Shown: one piece after another, positions 9,595 to 17,160 of the stretch | Layout of the letters: the number at the start of each line of letters is the position of its first letter | How positions within the stretch are numbered: the stretch's first letter is position 1 | Origin: CAVRUD01 sp963724285 | GTDB taxonomy: Bacteria > Chloroflexota > Chloroflexia > Thermomicrobiales > UBA6265 | Length of the DNA stretch: 64,000 nt | Reading direction: 5' to 3' | NCBI GenBank assembly: GCA_963724285.1 | Contig: CAVRUD010000020.1 | Span: forward strand, 1-64,000 | Notes under the pieces: generated by a model | The model's database searches: none | Seen by the model: only the letters and a program-made list of their open reading frames with translations | What the model was told of the DNA's origin: nothing | Made by a program: the position numbers and the translations under genes

Positions 9595-10977
9595 CTACAG
9601 GGAGGCAGGCAGCGTTTGTTGCTCTTCGATCACGCGGGCGAGTTCGCCCTCGGGGTCTTCGCCGCCGAGGGAGGCGACCGCCGTGCGCCGGCTCTGGATG
9701 CCGCTGCCCACCAGGGCGACGGCGTTGCGCACGGCGCCCTCACGGTCGCTGGGCAAGACGCTCGGCCACAGCGCCTGCGAGCGCCGCAACCCACCCAGGT
9801 CCTCACCGCCGAAGCGCTCAAGGAGGTCGAGAATCCGGGAGTTTCGTGCCCGGTACAGGGCATCCCACCCCCGCCGCTTGCGCCCAACCTGCTGGATCAA
9901 CGGCTGGATTTCGACTTCCAGGGCGGCGCCGGAGAGGTCGCGGCCGGCGTCGCCGAAGGCGGTGCGAGGCGTTTCGCTCAGGTCGTGAATTGCGCGGTAG
10001 AGCAGCCCGATATATTTGATGTGGAGGTCCACCCCGCCGCCGCCGAGCAGGTCGAGCAGGTAGGCTTTGGCACCCTCCGGCAGCTCCCACTTCGCGCCCG
10101 GCCCGACGGCGATCCCTTCCGAGCTATCGACGTTCTCCAGCACCGCGATGGGCGCTCCCGAGAGCTCCAGCACCCTGGCTATCACACTCAGGCGGGTATT
10201 CAGCTCGCGGCAGACGTCGTACAGGTCGCTCAGGTCGGAGTTGCCCCACAGGGCGGAGGCACGGGGATCGTTGGGGAGGAGGACATACGGAAGCCAGCCG
10301 TAGGGATTCGCCTCGTCCCGGACCGGCTGCCCGGCGACCGTCGTCCGCCACCGGTCCACCGTCCAGGTTTCCACGACCGGGTAGACACGGTCAGGATCGA
10401 GGGAAAGACCCGCCTGCCACCCCGCGCCGCCAAAGAGCCGGTGAGCCGCCGCGCCGGTGAGCCCGTAGCACTGCGACACGTCTTCTATGCGGCGCGGGTT
10501 GTCCGGGGCGGCGTGGACCACCAGCCCGGCGGGATCGACCGCCGCGACCACGGGCGTATGCTCGGCCGCGTCCCAGGTGACCTTCAGGGCCGCATCGCCG
10601 AGGATGGCGCTTTCGATCGCCAGCTCGACGTCCAGCCGGGCCAGATCGAGATCGGCGGCAACCTGGGCCAGCGCCCGCTCCGCCCGGGATGCGGCTTCGG
10701 CCAGCGCCGGCGACGGTGGAGGCACCGAAAAAGTGACCGGAGCCGAGAAGACGTAGCTGGCGATCTTGCGAACCAGCGCCCGGGCATAGTTGACGGTGAG
10801 GCGAATCTCACCCCGCCGCCGTCTCCCCAACCACTGGGCACCGTCATAGAAGGCGCGGGCCTCAGCATAGCGGGCAAACCGCTCTCGGTCCGCCGCCGAG
10901 ACGATCCCCGGCGGCCAGACGGGACCGGCATCGACAAACCCGGGCGACCCAGCGCCGTCCGGCGAGATGATGTGCAT
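9595..10977 (-). CDS. Phage portal protein (SPP1-like)
   Basis: A 460-residue protein, usual for portals, starting at ATG 10977 with GGAG upstream. The N-terminal part has ARAFYDGAQWLGRRRRGEIRLTVNYARALVRKIASYVFS, the classical portal opening (W-L-x-R-x-R-x-N-Y-x-R-x-x-V-x-x-x-x-S-Y-x-F). The C-terminal half has long helices (TPRTAFGDAGRDLSGAALEVEIQPLIQQVGRKRRGWDAL), including the S-G-x-A-L-E motif. It would form the DNA-entry dodecamer at the capsid vertex. It is downstream of the capsid gene here, whereas portal genes usually precede capsid genes. A repeat element separates the two. Confidence 0.8.
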   Translation of the reverse strand: MHIISPDGAGSPGFVDAGPVWPPGIVSAADRERFARYAEARAFYDGAQWLGRRRRGEIRLTVNYARALVRKIASYVFSAPVTFSVPPPSPALAEAASRAERALAQVAADLDLARLDVELAIESAILGDAALKVTWDAAEHTPVVAAVDPAGLVVHAAPDNPRRIEDVSQCYGLTGAAAHRLFGGAGWQAGLSLDPDRVYPVVETWTVDRWRTTVAGQPVRDEANPYGWLPYVLLPNDPRASALWGNSDLSDLYDVCRELNTRLSVIARVLELSGAPIAVLENVDSSEGIAVGPGAKWELPEGAKAYLLDLLGGGGVDLHIKYIGLLYRAIHDLSETPRTAFGDAGRDLSGAALEVEIQPLIQQVGRKRRGWDALYRARNSRILDLLERFGGEDLGGLRRSQALWPSVLPSDREGAVRNAVALVGSGIQSRRTAVASLGGEDPEGELARVIEEQQTLPASL

Positions 10978-11080
10978 GGGGTGACTCCGTTGAGAGGCGG
11001 GAAGTCATGAAGGCAGGGAGGCGGGGAGGCGAGGCGTGAGGCGTCGGGAACACGATCGTCGACCGAGCCACCCAAGTTGC

Positions 11081-11231
11081 CTGTCATCCCGAGCTTGTCG
11101 AGGGATCTCGAGGGAGGTGGCGTCCCGACGGTGCCCCGGTGTTCGAGAGAACCGTGCCGTGTTCTCGGAGATCGGGGCTCCATCGGTGCTACGCGCCCTT
11201 CGAGATTCCTCGACAAGCTCGGAATGACCGG
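11081..11231. repeat. Palindromic repeat, CATCCCGAGCTTGTCGAGG family
   Basis: The left end TGTCATCCCGAGCTTGTCG and right end CGACAAGCTCGGAATGACC are near-perfect inverted complements. Inner arms around CCGATGGAGCCCCGATCTCC-type sequence continue the palindrome. A second copy lies at 12430-12567 and a related element at 40263-40460. It separates the portal and capsid genes. Confidence 0.8.
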
Positions 11232-11317
11232 TGGTGGCGGGGCGACATCGACAAGTCCTGACGTCTGACGACTGTCGCCTAATGCCTGATGCCTCGCCTC
11301 CCGTCCCCCGGCCTTGA

Positions 11318-12208
11318 CTACGGCAGCACCCCCCGAATCCGCGCAACGCCAAGTTCCGAAAACACCGCCAGGCCGACGTACCACTTGATCCGGATGCGGG
11401 TGGCATCCTTCGTTTCCAGTTCGCCGATGGGGTCGACGCCGATGCCACCGTGCTCCAGCCCCATGATTCCGGTGCCCTGACCGAACTTGACCGCGTAGAC
11501 GCTGGAGGTGGTCGCGCCGGAGGAGCCCTGGACCTGGGTGTCGCTAACAAAGTCGTCCACGATCAGTGGGATGCCGTCGTAGAAGAGGGCGCGTTGCCCA
11601 AAGGCGTCGATGTCGGTCTCGAGCAGGTTTCCGCTGGAGCGCCGCAAGCTGGAGAGCTTCCGCCGAGTCCGCTTCGAGAGGAAGAGGGCGTCCGGCTTAC
11701 CCGGCTTGACCAGGTCGATCACCTGGTCCATCAGATCCAGCGTCAGGACGCCGCCGTTCGTGCCGGCGGAGAGCGTCTGCCCGGCGGGGACCGCCTTGGT
11801 CAGCCCATCGAACGCCTTGGCATCGACGGCGGTGTCGCCGTTGAAGAATGCTTCACTGAAGGCGTGGGCAACGGCTTTGGCCCGGCTGGCGACCGTCTCC
11901 GCCTCGATGTCGTTCGGGTCGGCGTAGGTCGCCTGGAGGTAGTTGTCGACATCGGCGTCGCCGCCGAGGATCTTAAGGGCGGCCGTGACGCTGGTGAAGG
12001 TCGGGGTGGACTCGCTCCAGGTGTCGCCGACGTCGTAGAAGGCGGCGGGCGGCATCGTCGCCTCGCGGTTGTAGGTCACAGCCGTCCCGGTAACGTCCAT
12101 GAACGGCAACACGTGAAGCAGCGCGCTCTCCTTCACGACGGTCTCGATCACGCCGCGCAAGAGCAGATCCTGCGTCAGCTTCGCGGCTTCCAGCTTGGTC
12201 ATGGCCAT
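11318..12208 (-). CDS. Phage major capsid protein (HK97-fold type)
   Basis: A 296-residue protein starting at ATG 12208, with AGGAG 10 bases upstream. The N-terminus (MAMTKLEAAKLTQDLLLRGVIETVVKESALLHVLPF) and the following VTYNREATMPPAAFYDVGDTW pattern are characteristic of small major capsid proteins with an HK97-like fold. The end-of-protein segment GTGIMGLEHGGIGVDPIGELETKDATRIRIKWYVGLAVF matches the usual P-domain and C-terminal strand. No N-terminal protease-processed delta domain is apparent. It lies between the 104-residue ORF and the portal gene. I am confident of the capsid role. Confidence 0.8.
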   Translation of the reverse strand: MAMTKLEAAKLTQDLLLRGVIETVVKESALLHVLPFMDVTGTAVTYNREATMPPAAFYDVGDTWSESTPTFTSVTAALKILGGDADVDNYLQATYADPNDIEAETVASRAKAVAHAFSEAFFNGDTAVDAKAFDGLTKAVPAGQTLSAGTNGGVLTLDLMDQVIDLVKPGKPDALFLSKRTRRKLSSLRRSSGNLLETDIDAFGQRALFYDGIPLIVDDFVSDTQVQGSSGATTSSVYAVKFGQGTGIMGLEHGGIGVDPIGELETKDATRIRIKWYVGLAVFSELGVARIRGVLP

Positions 12209-12230
12209 GGTACGGTGACTCCTATGAAGA

Positions 12231-12290
12231 GGGGGACAAAGCTAACGCTTTGAGGGGGACACGGCTATCGCCGTGAGGGGGAGAGGGGGA
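12231..12290. repeat. GGGGGA mini-hairpin array (family C), 2 units
   Basis: Two units of 23 bp, each AGGGGGA plus a 16-nt hairpin. Stem-loops read CAAAGC-TAAC-GCTTTG and CACGGC-TATC-GCCGTG. The stem bases differ between units but stay paired. It lies just upstream of the capsid gene's ribosome site. Confidence 0.85.
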
Positions 12291-12333
12291 CGGACGGCCA
12301 ACAACGGCGTCACGGCTTGCGACCAGCGTTCGT

Positions 12334-12567
12334 TGTCATCCCGAGTGTTCATGAGCCGCGGCTCGCCACCGCGGCATGAAATACCGGTGTCGCGTTCGTA
12401 CGCGGGCGCCGCCGAGTTTTTCACAGCAGCTTGTCGAGGGATCTTGAAGGGCGCGTAGCACCGATGGAGCCCCGATCTCCGAGAACACGGCACGGTTCTC
12501 TCGAACACCGGGGCACCATCGGGACGCCACCTCCCTCGAGATCCCTCGACAAGCTCGGGATGACGAG
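12334..12567. repeat. Composite CATCCCGAG palindrome (family D)
   Basis: The left 95 bp match the element at 40263 (TGTCATCCCGAGTGTTCATG, then a GCGTTCGTACGCGGGCGCC core). The rest is a second copy of the 11081 element, ending GACAAGCTCGGGATGACG. It appears to be one palindrome inserted in or recombined with another, between the capsid gene and the ORF at 12603. Confidence 0.75.
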
Positions 12568-12602
12568 GAACTTTGAGGCGGGGGCAGGGGGTATGGTTCG
12601 GC

Positions 12603-12917
12603 CTACCCCCTCGCCGCCAGCCCCCTCCGGATCTTCTCGGTCGGCGGCAGCCGGTCCGGATCGACGACCAGCGCCGGCGATGATCCCGCTGGGACCGCCG
12701 GAACGGTCGGGGCGACCGGAGCCGGCTCCCCGGCGGCCGTCTGGGCCGTATCGAGGACGCGGCGGTATGCCTCCTGGGCCGGCTCGACGCTGGCGAGCAG
12801 GGCGGCGATCGATTCGCCCGCGATCAGTTCGGGAACCGTGTCCGGGTGGGCGCGCAGGACCAGGTTGCGGACGGCGGTGAGGTCGTCGCCGCCGGATTCG
12901 GGGGTGTCGTCGTTCAC
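12603..12917 (-). CDS. Small phage-module protein, possible scaffold or accessory
   Basis: GTG at 12917 overlaps the terminase stop (4-bp overlap, EEEFA-stop), so the two are probably co-translated. The 104 residues are acidic and Ala/Pro rich, with a helical middle (IAGESIAALLASVEPAQEAYRRVLDTAQTAAG) and a basic end (LPPTEKIRRGLAARG). No family is recognised. Small acidic helical proteins placed just before a capsid gene are often scaffolds, but this is only positional reasoning. Confidence 0.5.
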   Translation of the reverse strand: MNDDTPESGGDDLTAVRNLVLRAHPDTVPELIAGESIAALLASVEPAQEAYRRVLDTAQTAAGEPAPVAPTVPAVPAGSSPALVVDPDRLPPTEKIRRGLAARG

Positions 12918-14608
12918 GCAAACTCCTCCTCAAACATAAAAAACGAATCGAGCGTGCCGCGGGCCAGCCGCGGCCGCCAATCGATGCGATCGAGCACGGC
13001 AGTCAGGGCCGCGCTTATCACCAGGTCGTCGTGGCCCCTGCTTGCGGGGACGCTCCAGCGGAGCGGTTTTCCCGGGCCGGGCGGCGTGTCGTAGACGGTG
13101 TTGGCCAGCTGCCGCCAGTAGGTCCTGGTTACGTCCGTGCCGTCGTCGGCGTACTCCTTGAGGCGGCCGCTGTCGATCAAGCTGAGGAAATCCCAGCCGA
13201 GGGTGCTCTTGCTGGCCGCCGAGAAGACGAAGGGCACCACCCTGATGGCGGGGGAGCCTCCCCGTCGCGCGCCAAGCTCCGCGGCCAGAAATGCGGCCAA
13301 TCCGGCCCCGATTCCGGTCGCATCGACCACCACAGCGCTGGCCTTCCAGACGTTCCGGGCCAGGTCCACGATCCGATCGTGCAGGGCGACGTGCTTGATC
13401 CCCGTCCAGGCCTGACGATCGACGACGCGATAGACGGGAAGGGGGGACAGCGCTGCGGCGCTGTGGGGGACACGGCTGTCGCCGTGAGGGGGAGAGGAGG
13501 AGAAGCTCTCGTCCCCTCCCCCTCTCCCCCTCAGCCCGTCAGGGCTGTCCCCCTCAAGGCGATAGCCCTGTCCCCCTCCATCGATCTCGACCACCGTCAA
13601 CGCGGTCGCGTCGCGGCGGCTGGTTGCCTGGAAGGTTGCGGCGCTGGCGGTGGTCTCCTCCTCCCCGGCGACGTCCAGCAGGAGGGCGTAGCGCTTGCCG
13701 GGATCGGCTGAATGGCGGCGGGGATGATCGCCGCGCAGCTGGGCCAGCCGCGACGGCGGAAAGAGGCCGCCCTCGCCATCCAGCTCCAGCAGGCGGTACT
13801 CCGTGCGGATGAACGGGTGCTCTGGGCCGAACTGGGCGATCCGGGCCCGAACCCGGTCCCCATACGCCGGGATCTCCTGGGCGACTGCTTCCCAATCGAC
13901 CCGCCAGACGCGGCGGACGCCGTCGGCCTGCTCCGCCTCTTCAAGGTGACGAATCTGGCGGGCCAAGAGCGTTCCCCGGTCCCAGATGGTCCCAAGGAAG
14001 ACGGTCGTCGCGTTGGTGTTGGAGGCCATCGGGTCGAAGACCGCGTCCCAGATCTCGGGTTGGATGTCCTGGGCCTCGTTCGCGACCAGGAGGAGATCGG
14101 CGGTCTGACCCCGGGCGCCGGAGCCGGGGGCGGCGGAGAGAAACCGGGCGGCGGCGCGGCCGAAGGTGACCGCGTAGCCGTCGCGCAGGCCGCACTCGAT
14201 GGCCGAGTCGATGAATGTCCTGGAGATCCGGTTGCGGCCGGGATCGAGCCGGGCCAGGAGGCGGTCGCGGGAGAGGGCCGCCTGGGGATGAAAGGTCGGC
14301 GCGGCGATGACCGCGGTGCCGCCGCGCAGGGCGTGCCGGGTGAGCAGGTAGGCCAACACCTGAGCGAGCAGTTCGTCCTTCCCCGCCTGCCGCGAGAAGA
14401 CGATCGCGAACTGGCGGCCATCGTGCCCGAGGACGCTCCTGGCGATCGCCCGGGCCGGCTCCACCTGGTAAGCCCGCATGTGAAACCCCGGCATCCCGAT
14501 CCGGGAGTATGCGTCGATATCGGCGATAGACCGGCGAATCTCGTCCGAGCTGGCGTGGCTGGCCAGCGCGGCAACGTGGGTCAGTGGCAGACATACCAGG
14601 GGAATCAC
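12914..14608 (-). CDS. Phage terminase large subunit with an in-frame repeat insertion
   Basis: A 564-residue ATPase-nuclease that packages DNA into heads. Residues about 75-95 hold FAIVFSRQAGKDELLAQVLAYLL, a Walker-A-like RQAGKDE. LLLVANEAQDI near 165 is the Walker B/coupling region. The nuclease half has YALLLDVAGEEE, AVVVDATGIGAGL and a final HDDLVISAALTAVLD, giving the acidic triad expected of RNase-H-like terminase nucleases. About 40 residues between TVVEIDGG and YRVVDRQAWTG are encoded by a palindromic GGGGGA repeat that keeps the frame. The GTG start directly abuts AGGAG, so the real start may differ. It is the first large gene of the module. Confidence 0.85.
   Translation of the reverse strand: MIPLVCLPLTHVAALASHASSDEIRRSIADIDAYSRIGMPGFHMRAYQVEPARAIARSVLGHDGRQFAIVFSRQAGKDELLAQVLAYLLTRHALRGGTAVIAAPTFHPQAALSRDRLLARLDPGRNRISRTFIDSAIECGLRDGYAVTFGRAAARFLSAAPGSGARGQTADLLLVANEAQDIQPEIWDAVFDPMASNTNATTVFLGTIWDRGTLLARQIRHLEEAEQADGVRRVWRVDWEAVAQEIPAYGDRVRARIAQFGPEHPFIRTEYRLLELDGEGGLFPPSRLAQLRGDHPRRHSADPGKRYALLLDVAGEEETTASAATFQATSRRDATALTVVEIDGGGQGYRLEGDSPDGLRGRGGGDESFSSSPPHGDSRVPHSAAALSPLPVYRVVDRQAWTGIKHVALHDRIVDLARNVWKASAVVVDATGIGAGLAAFLAAELGARRGGSPAIRVVPFVFSAASKSTLGWDFLSLIDSGRLKEYADDGTDVTRTYWRQLANTVYDTPPGPGKPLRWSVPASRGHDDLVISAALTAVLDRIDWRPRLARGTLDSFFMFEEEFA
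13442..13580. repeat. GGGGGA mini-hairpin array inside the terminase gene (family C)
   Basis: Two forward units (CAGCGC-TGCG-GCGCTG and CACGGC-TGTC-GCCGTG) face two reverse units (read on the minus strand as CAGGGC-TATC-GCCTTG and CAGCCC-TGAC-GGGCTG). The whole is a large inverted repeat around 13500. It is translated without a stop as a Gly/Ser/Pro-rich insert in the terminase. Confidence 0.85.
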
Positions 14609-14611
14609 CTC

Positions 14612-14742
14612 CTGAGACGTGAGACGTGAGACGTGAGACGCGAGACGTGAGTTACGAAAGAGATGAGGAGAGCGTGTACTTACTTGCTCTCGCCGCTCTT
14701 CTCTTTACTCACGTCTCACGTCCCACGTCTCGCGTCTCACCC
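14612..14742. repeat. Heptad-repeat palindrome (GAGACGT family), copy 2
   Basis: The left arm has five GAGACGT/C heptads (14613-14650). A 55-bp loop follows. The right arm has four and a half ACGTCTC heptads, ending at 14742. The right end supplies the TGA stop of the minus-strand ORF at 14737, and the left end touches the terminase ribosome site. Confidence 0.85.
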
Positions 14743-15045
14743 CAACCCCGCCATCCGCAGGACGATATTGACCAACACCGCCCCGCAGACCATCACCATC
14801 AGGTTGTTGATCCGCCCCTTGATTTCCGCCACATCGCGCTGGGTGGCCTCGATCATCTGGCGGGTCACGATCTCGTAGGCGGAGACCGGGGAGAGGTCGA
14901 GCGGGCGGGGCGGCTCGCCCGGAGCGGCGGGCGCTCCCGGCTCGGGGGCATGGTCGGCAGGTGGGGGCGAGTTCAGCGTCCGGCGGCATTCACGGGATTC
15001 GAGGTGGCACATAGGTTCGAGATGTTCGATGGGCAGGGCGCTCAC
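14737..15045 (-). CDS. Small membrane protein, holin-like by position and topology
   Basis: A 102-residue protein with a Pro-rich N-terminal half, a helical segment (YEIVTRQMIEATQRDVAEIKGRINNL) and one hydrophobic C-terminal helix (MVMVCGAVLVNIVLRMAGLG). This resembles short phage XhlA/haemolysin-type proteins, in which an amphipathic helix precedes a single C-terminal membrane segment. The start overlaps the preceding gene's end by 4 bp. No endolysin gene accompanies it, so a lytic role is unsupported. The stop codon comes from the adjoining palindrome. Confidence 0.5.
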   Translation of the reverse strand: MSALPIEHLEPMCHLESRECRRTLNSPPPADHAPEPGAPAAPGEPPRPLDLSPVSAYEIVTRQMIEATQRDVAEIKGRINNLMVMVCGAVLVNIVLRMAGLG

Positions 15046-15422
15046 GGGTTTGTTCTCTCCTGGTCTGGCTCCGCGTCCAGCTCCGTCAGCAGGGCGACCA
15101 GGGCCGCGTTGGCCTGGTTGTTCGCCGCTTGAGGAGTGGGCGTGGTGTGGAGGTGATTGGCGCGGACGAGCTGGGCGACGGCGGCGGTCAGGCGGGCGGC
15201 ATCGGCGGCGATCCGTCCCGCGGCCTGCGCCGGCGTCGCGGCGAACGCGTCGCCATCGCCCACATCCGGTGCGCCAAGGTTGGAGACGGCCCGCATCAGC
15301 AGGGCGACGGTCGCCTCCAGCAGTTCATCGAGGCGATCGCCAACGCCTGTGCGCTCCGCCGGGTACGATGTGCCGGGCACAACGCGCAGGATGTGGTCGG
15401 TGGACGACATCGGGAAGTGCAC
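15042..15422 (-). CDS. Hypothetical helical protein, first gene of the phage module
   Basis: I place the start at GTG 15422 because AAGGGAG lies about 9 bases upstream; an ATG at 15410 is the alternative. The 126-residue protein is largely helical and Ala-rich (VGDRLDELLEATVALLMRAVSNLG, AAGRIAADAARLTAAVAQLVRANH) with a polar tail. No family is recognised. It could be a small terminase-like or accessory protein, since it precedes the large terminase, but I see no HTH to support that. A SOS-box-like palindrome lies 51-64 bp upstream. Confidence 0.5.
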   Translation of the reverse strand: MHFPMSSTDHILRVVPGTSYPAERTGVGDRLDELLEATVALLMRAVSNLGAPDVGDGDAFAATPAQAAGRIAADAARLTAAVAQLVRANHLHTTPTPQAANNQANAALVALLTELDAEPDQERTNP

Positions 15423-15472
15423 GGCGCGCTCCCTTCACGCCGGGTCTCCGGCGATAGGCGTCTGGATCAAAC

Positions 15473-15486
15473 AGAACATGTGTTCT
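15473..15486. promoter_or_regulatory. SOS-box-like LexA operator upstream of the phage module
   Basis: AGAACATGTGTTCT has the GAAC-N4-GTTC form of Gram-positive-type LexA sites. It lies 51-64 bp before the start of the first phage-module gene on the minus strand. It suggests DNA-damage control, but the LexA specificity of this organism is not known from the window. Confidence 0.55.
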
Positions 15487-15707
15487 ATTTCTACTTAGAA
15501 GGACAGCCAAAAGCGGGCCGGATCAACCGCACCCAAGCCGACATTGGTCCTAGGCTATTAGTCCTATGGGGCTGTTGCGCAGGCAGTGCCCCGCCTCGTG
15601 CCCCTTCCGCGATGTCTTGGGGCGTCGGGGCGTGTGCCGGTCTTACCCCCGTGCCCGCTTCCGAGGCCCCGTCATGGCATCCGGGGCATAGAGTTGGAGT
15701 TTGCCCG

Positions 15708-16145
15708 ATGGCGACAATAACGGTACGCCAGGCCACGCCTGACGACGCGACGGACCTGGCGCGGATGCTGGACCTGTTCGACCGCATGGGGGCCACGCCC
15801 GCGCAAGTCGCCGCGCGGATGCTGGCCTGCCAGAGCGTGTTGACGACCTTTCTCGGCGAAGTGGACGGGCAGCCGGTCGGCTTTGCGTGTCTGCGACTGG
15901 TGCCGCACCTGCAAGGCGACGAGCCGTACGCCGAGCTGACCGACATCTACGTGGACGCCCCGGTTCGCCGCCGCGGCGTGGCTCGCGCGCTGATCGCCCA
16001 GGTCGAGGCGGCGGCGCGGGCTGCCGGCGCGAGTGAGGTCGTGCTCATCACCGGCTTCGACAACGAGGACGCGCAGGCGGCGTACCGCGCGAGCGGCTAC
16101 GCCAATTGGGCGCTGGCGATGCAGAAGCGCTTCCCGCACGAATGA
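15708..16145 (+). CDS. GNAT-family N-acetyltransferase
   Basis: ATG at 15708 opens MATITVRQATPDDATDLARML, the usual first strand and helix of a GNAT. The acetyl-CoA-binding motif A appears as AELTDIYVDAPVRRRGVARALI (V-x-x-x-x-R-R-x-G-x-A). The end (ITGFDNEDAQAAYRASGYANWALAMQKRF) is the expected N-x-x-A-x-x-x-Y-x-x-x-G-Y/F motif. At 145 residues it is full length. Its substrate cannot be told; aminoglycosides, amino groups of metabolites or protein N-termini are all possible. It stands alone, diverging from the phage module across a repeat-free gap. Confidence 0.85.
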   Translation: MATITVRQATPDDATDLARMLDLFDRMGATPAQVAARMLACQSVLTTFLGEVDGQPVGFACLRLVPHLQGDEPYAELTDIYVDAPVRRRGVARALIAQVEAAARAAGASEVVLITGFDNEDAQAAYRASGYANWALAMQKRFPHE

Positions 16146-16220
16146 CGAACGGGAACGAGCGCTTCCCGTATGGGTACCCCTGGTGGTCCGTCACGCCTGA
16201 TCTGCGCAGGCACCGCCGCG

Positions 16221-16305
16221 GTAGGGGCAGGGCAAGCCCTGCCCGGTCGCCCACAGCGAGAGCCTCGAGTTGGGCACAGGGCACCGCAAGCGGATGCCCC
16301 TACTG
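16221..16305. repeat. GTAGGGGCAGGGC palindrome, copy 1
   Basis: The left end GTAGGGGCAGGGCAAGCCC, which is itself palindromic with CTGCCC, is answered by GCCCCTACTGC at the right. Same family as 38879-38969 and 55389-55477. Confidence 0.75.
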
Positions 16306-16340
16306 CGACGTCCGGCTCACGAATCGGGATGGACGGCCCA

Positions 16341-16795
16341 CTAGCCTGGATTATTCACGGGTACCGCGCGGGAAGTGCGGCGCCCATGAATAATCCGGGC
16401 TAAAGCGCTCGACTTACTCGACTTCAAGGTTGGCCGCGTCTCCGGGTCGCCCGGGGCTCACGGCCCGGGCTAAACATCACAGCCTCTCCGAGGCTAGCGA
16501 ACGCGACGTCGTAGCCTCGGAGAGGCTGTCACTGTGAGCCCGGGCCGTGAGCCGTGAGCTTTACCCACGTCTCAGTGGCCACATGAGGTCGCGCGAAAAC
16601 CGTGCCGGAATCTCGGGAACATCGCGTCGCCGCTCGCCCCCAACCAGGGTGCCCATGTTCCCCGGCATACCGCGCCGTTCTGGAGATGCGGGTAAAGGTC
16701 ACGCCGTGAGCCCCGGGCGACCCGGAGACGCCGTTCCCCGTCCCATTACCGCCCCACAAACCACCGATCAATTCCGCAACCTCCATCAGCCCTCT
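16341..16795. repeat. Nested palindromes: CCTGGATTATTCACGG element and family-A element
   Basis: 16341-16403 is an inverted repeat with TAGCCTGGATTATTCACGGG and CCCATGAATAATCCGGGCTA ends. Family A follows directly: GCCCGGGGCTCACGGCCCGG, ACAGCCTCTCCGAGGCTA, the mirror TAGCCTCGGAGAGGCTGT, then GTGAGCCCGGGCC and GTGAGCCCCGGGCG further right, with CCGCAACCTCCATCAGC at the outer end. The 1-kb gap 16146-17160 holds these repeats and no gene I can support. Confidence 0.75.
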
Positions 16796-17160
16796 ACCTG
16801 CAGACGACCCCGCAATGCCCCCACACGTCCCGACGCACGCCCTGGTTCAGCCACGTTATCCTGGCTGGTCAGACCACTCAGACCACCAAGAGCATCCCTG
16901 CTAAGTGGCCACCCACTGCCGCCAATCCCGATGTCTTGCTATCGGACGGATGGCCCACTACCATCGAGCTACCAGCTCGGAGGGTCCGCCCGCCGATCGG
17001 CCACCTCGGCGCGGCCGGCGGGAGTATTGGCCGTCGGAACGGTGCGCACCAGCCCGCTTTCACGGCGATACCGCCTCCGGCGGCGCGTCGCCGGTGGACG
17101 GTCGGCCCCGCATCGCGTCCGGCGCGAACTGGATGAACGCAATCCTGGAGGACGGTTGGC

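Larger units (their letters stand above)
5708..15422 (-). mobile_element. Phage structural module (cryptic prophage or gene-transfer-agent-like)
   Basis: Ten minus-strand genes run terminase, small ORF, capsid, portal, connector, minor head, small ORF, XRE regulator and tail-like protein, preceded by two small ORFs. There is no integrase, recombinase, replication, tape-measure, protease or endolysin gene, and no attachment-site repeats were seen at the ends. The genes are largely intact, unlike neighbours on the left, but are punctuated by seven palindromic repeats of host-wide families. That suggests long residence in the chromosome. Confidence 0.7.

Noticed and set aside
9556..11010. 484-codon plus-strand ORF opposite the portal gene
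   Set aside because: The minus frame carries the portal motifs and a ribosome site; the plus frame is its high-GC shadow.
15129..15707. N-terminal extension of the GNAT frame
   Set aside because: It overlaps the phage gene and the SOS-like site and has no GNAT-like sequence before ATG 15708.
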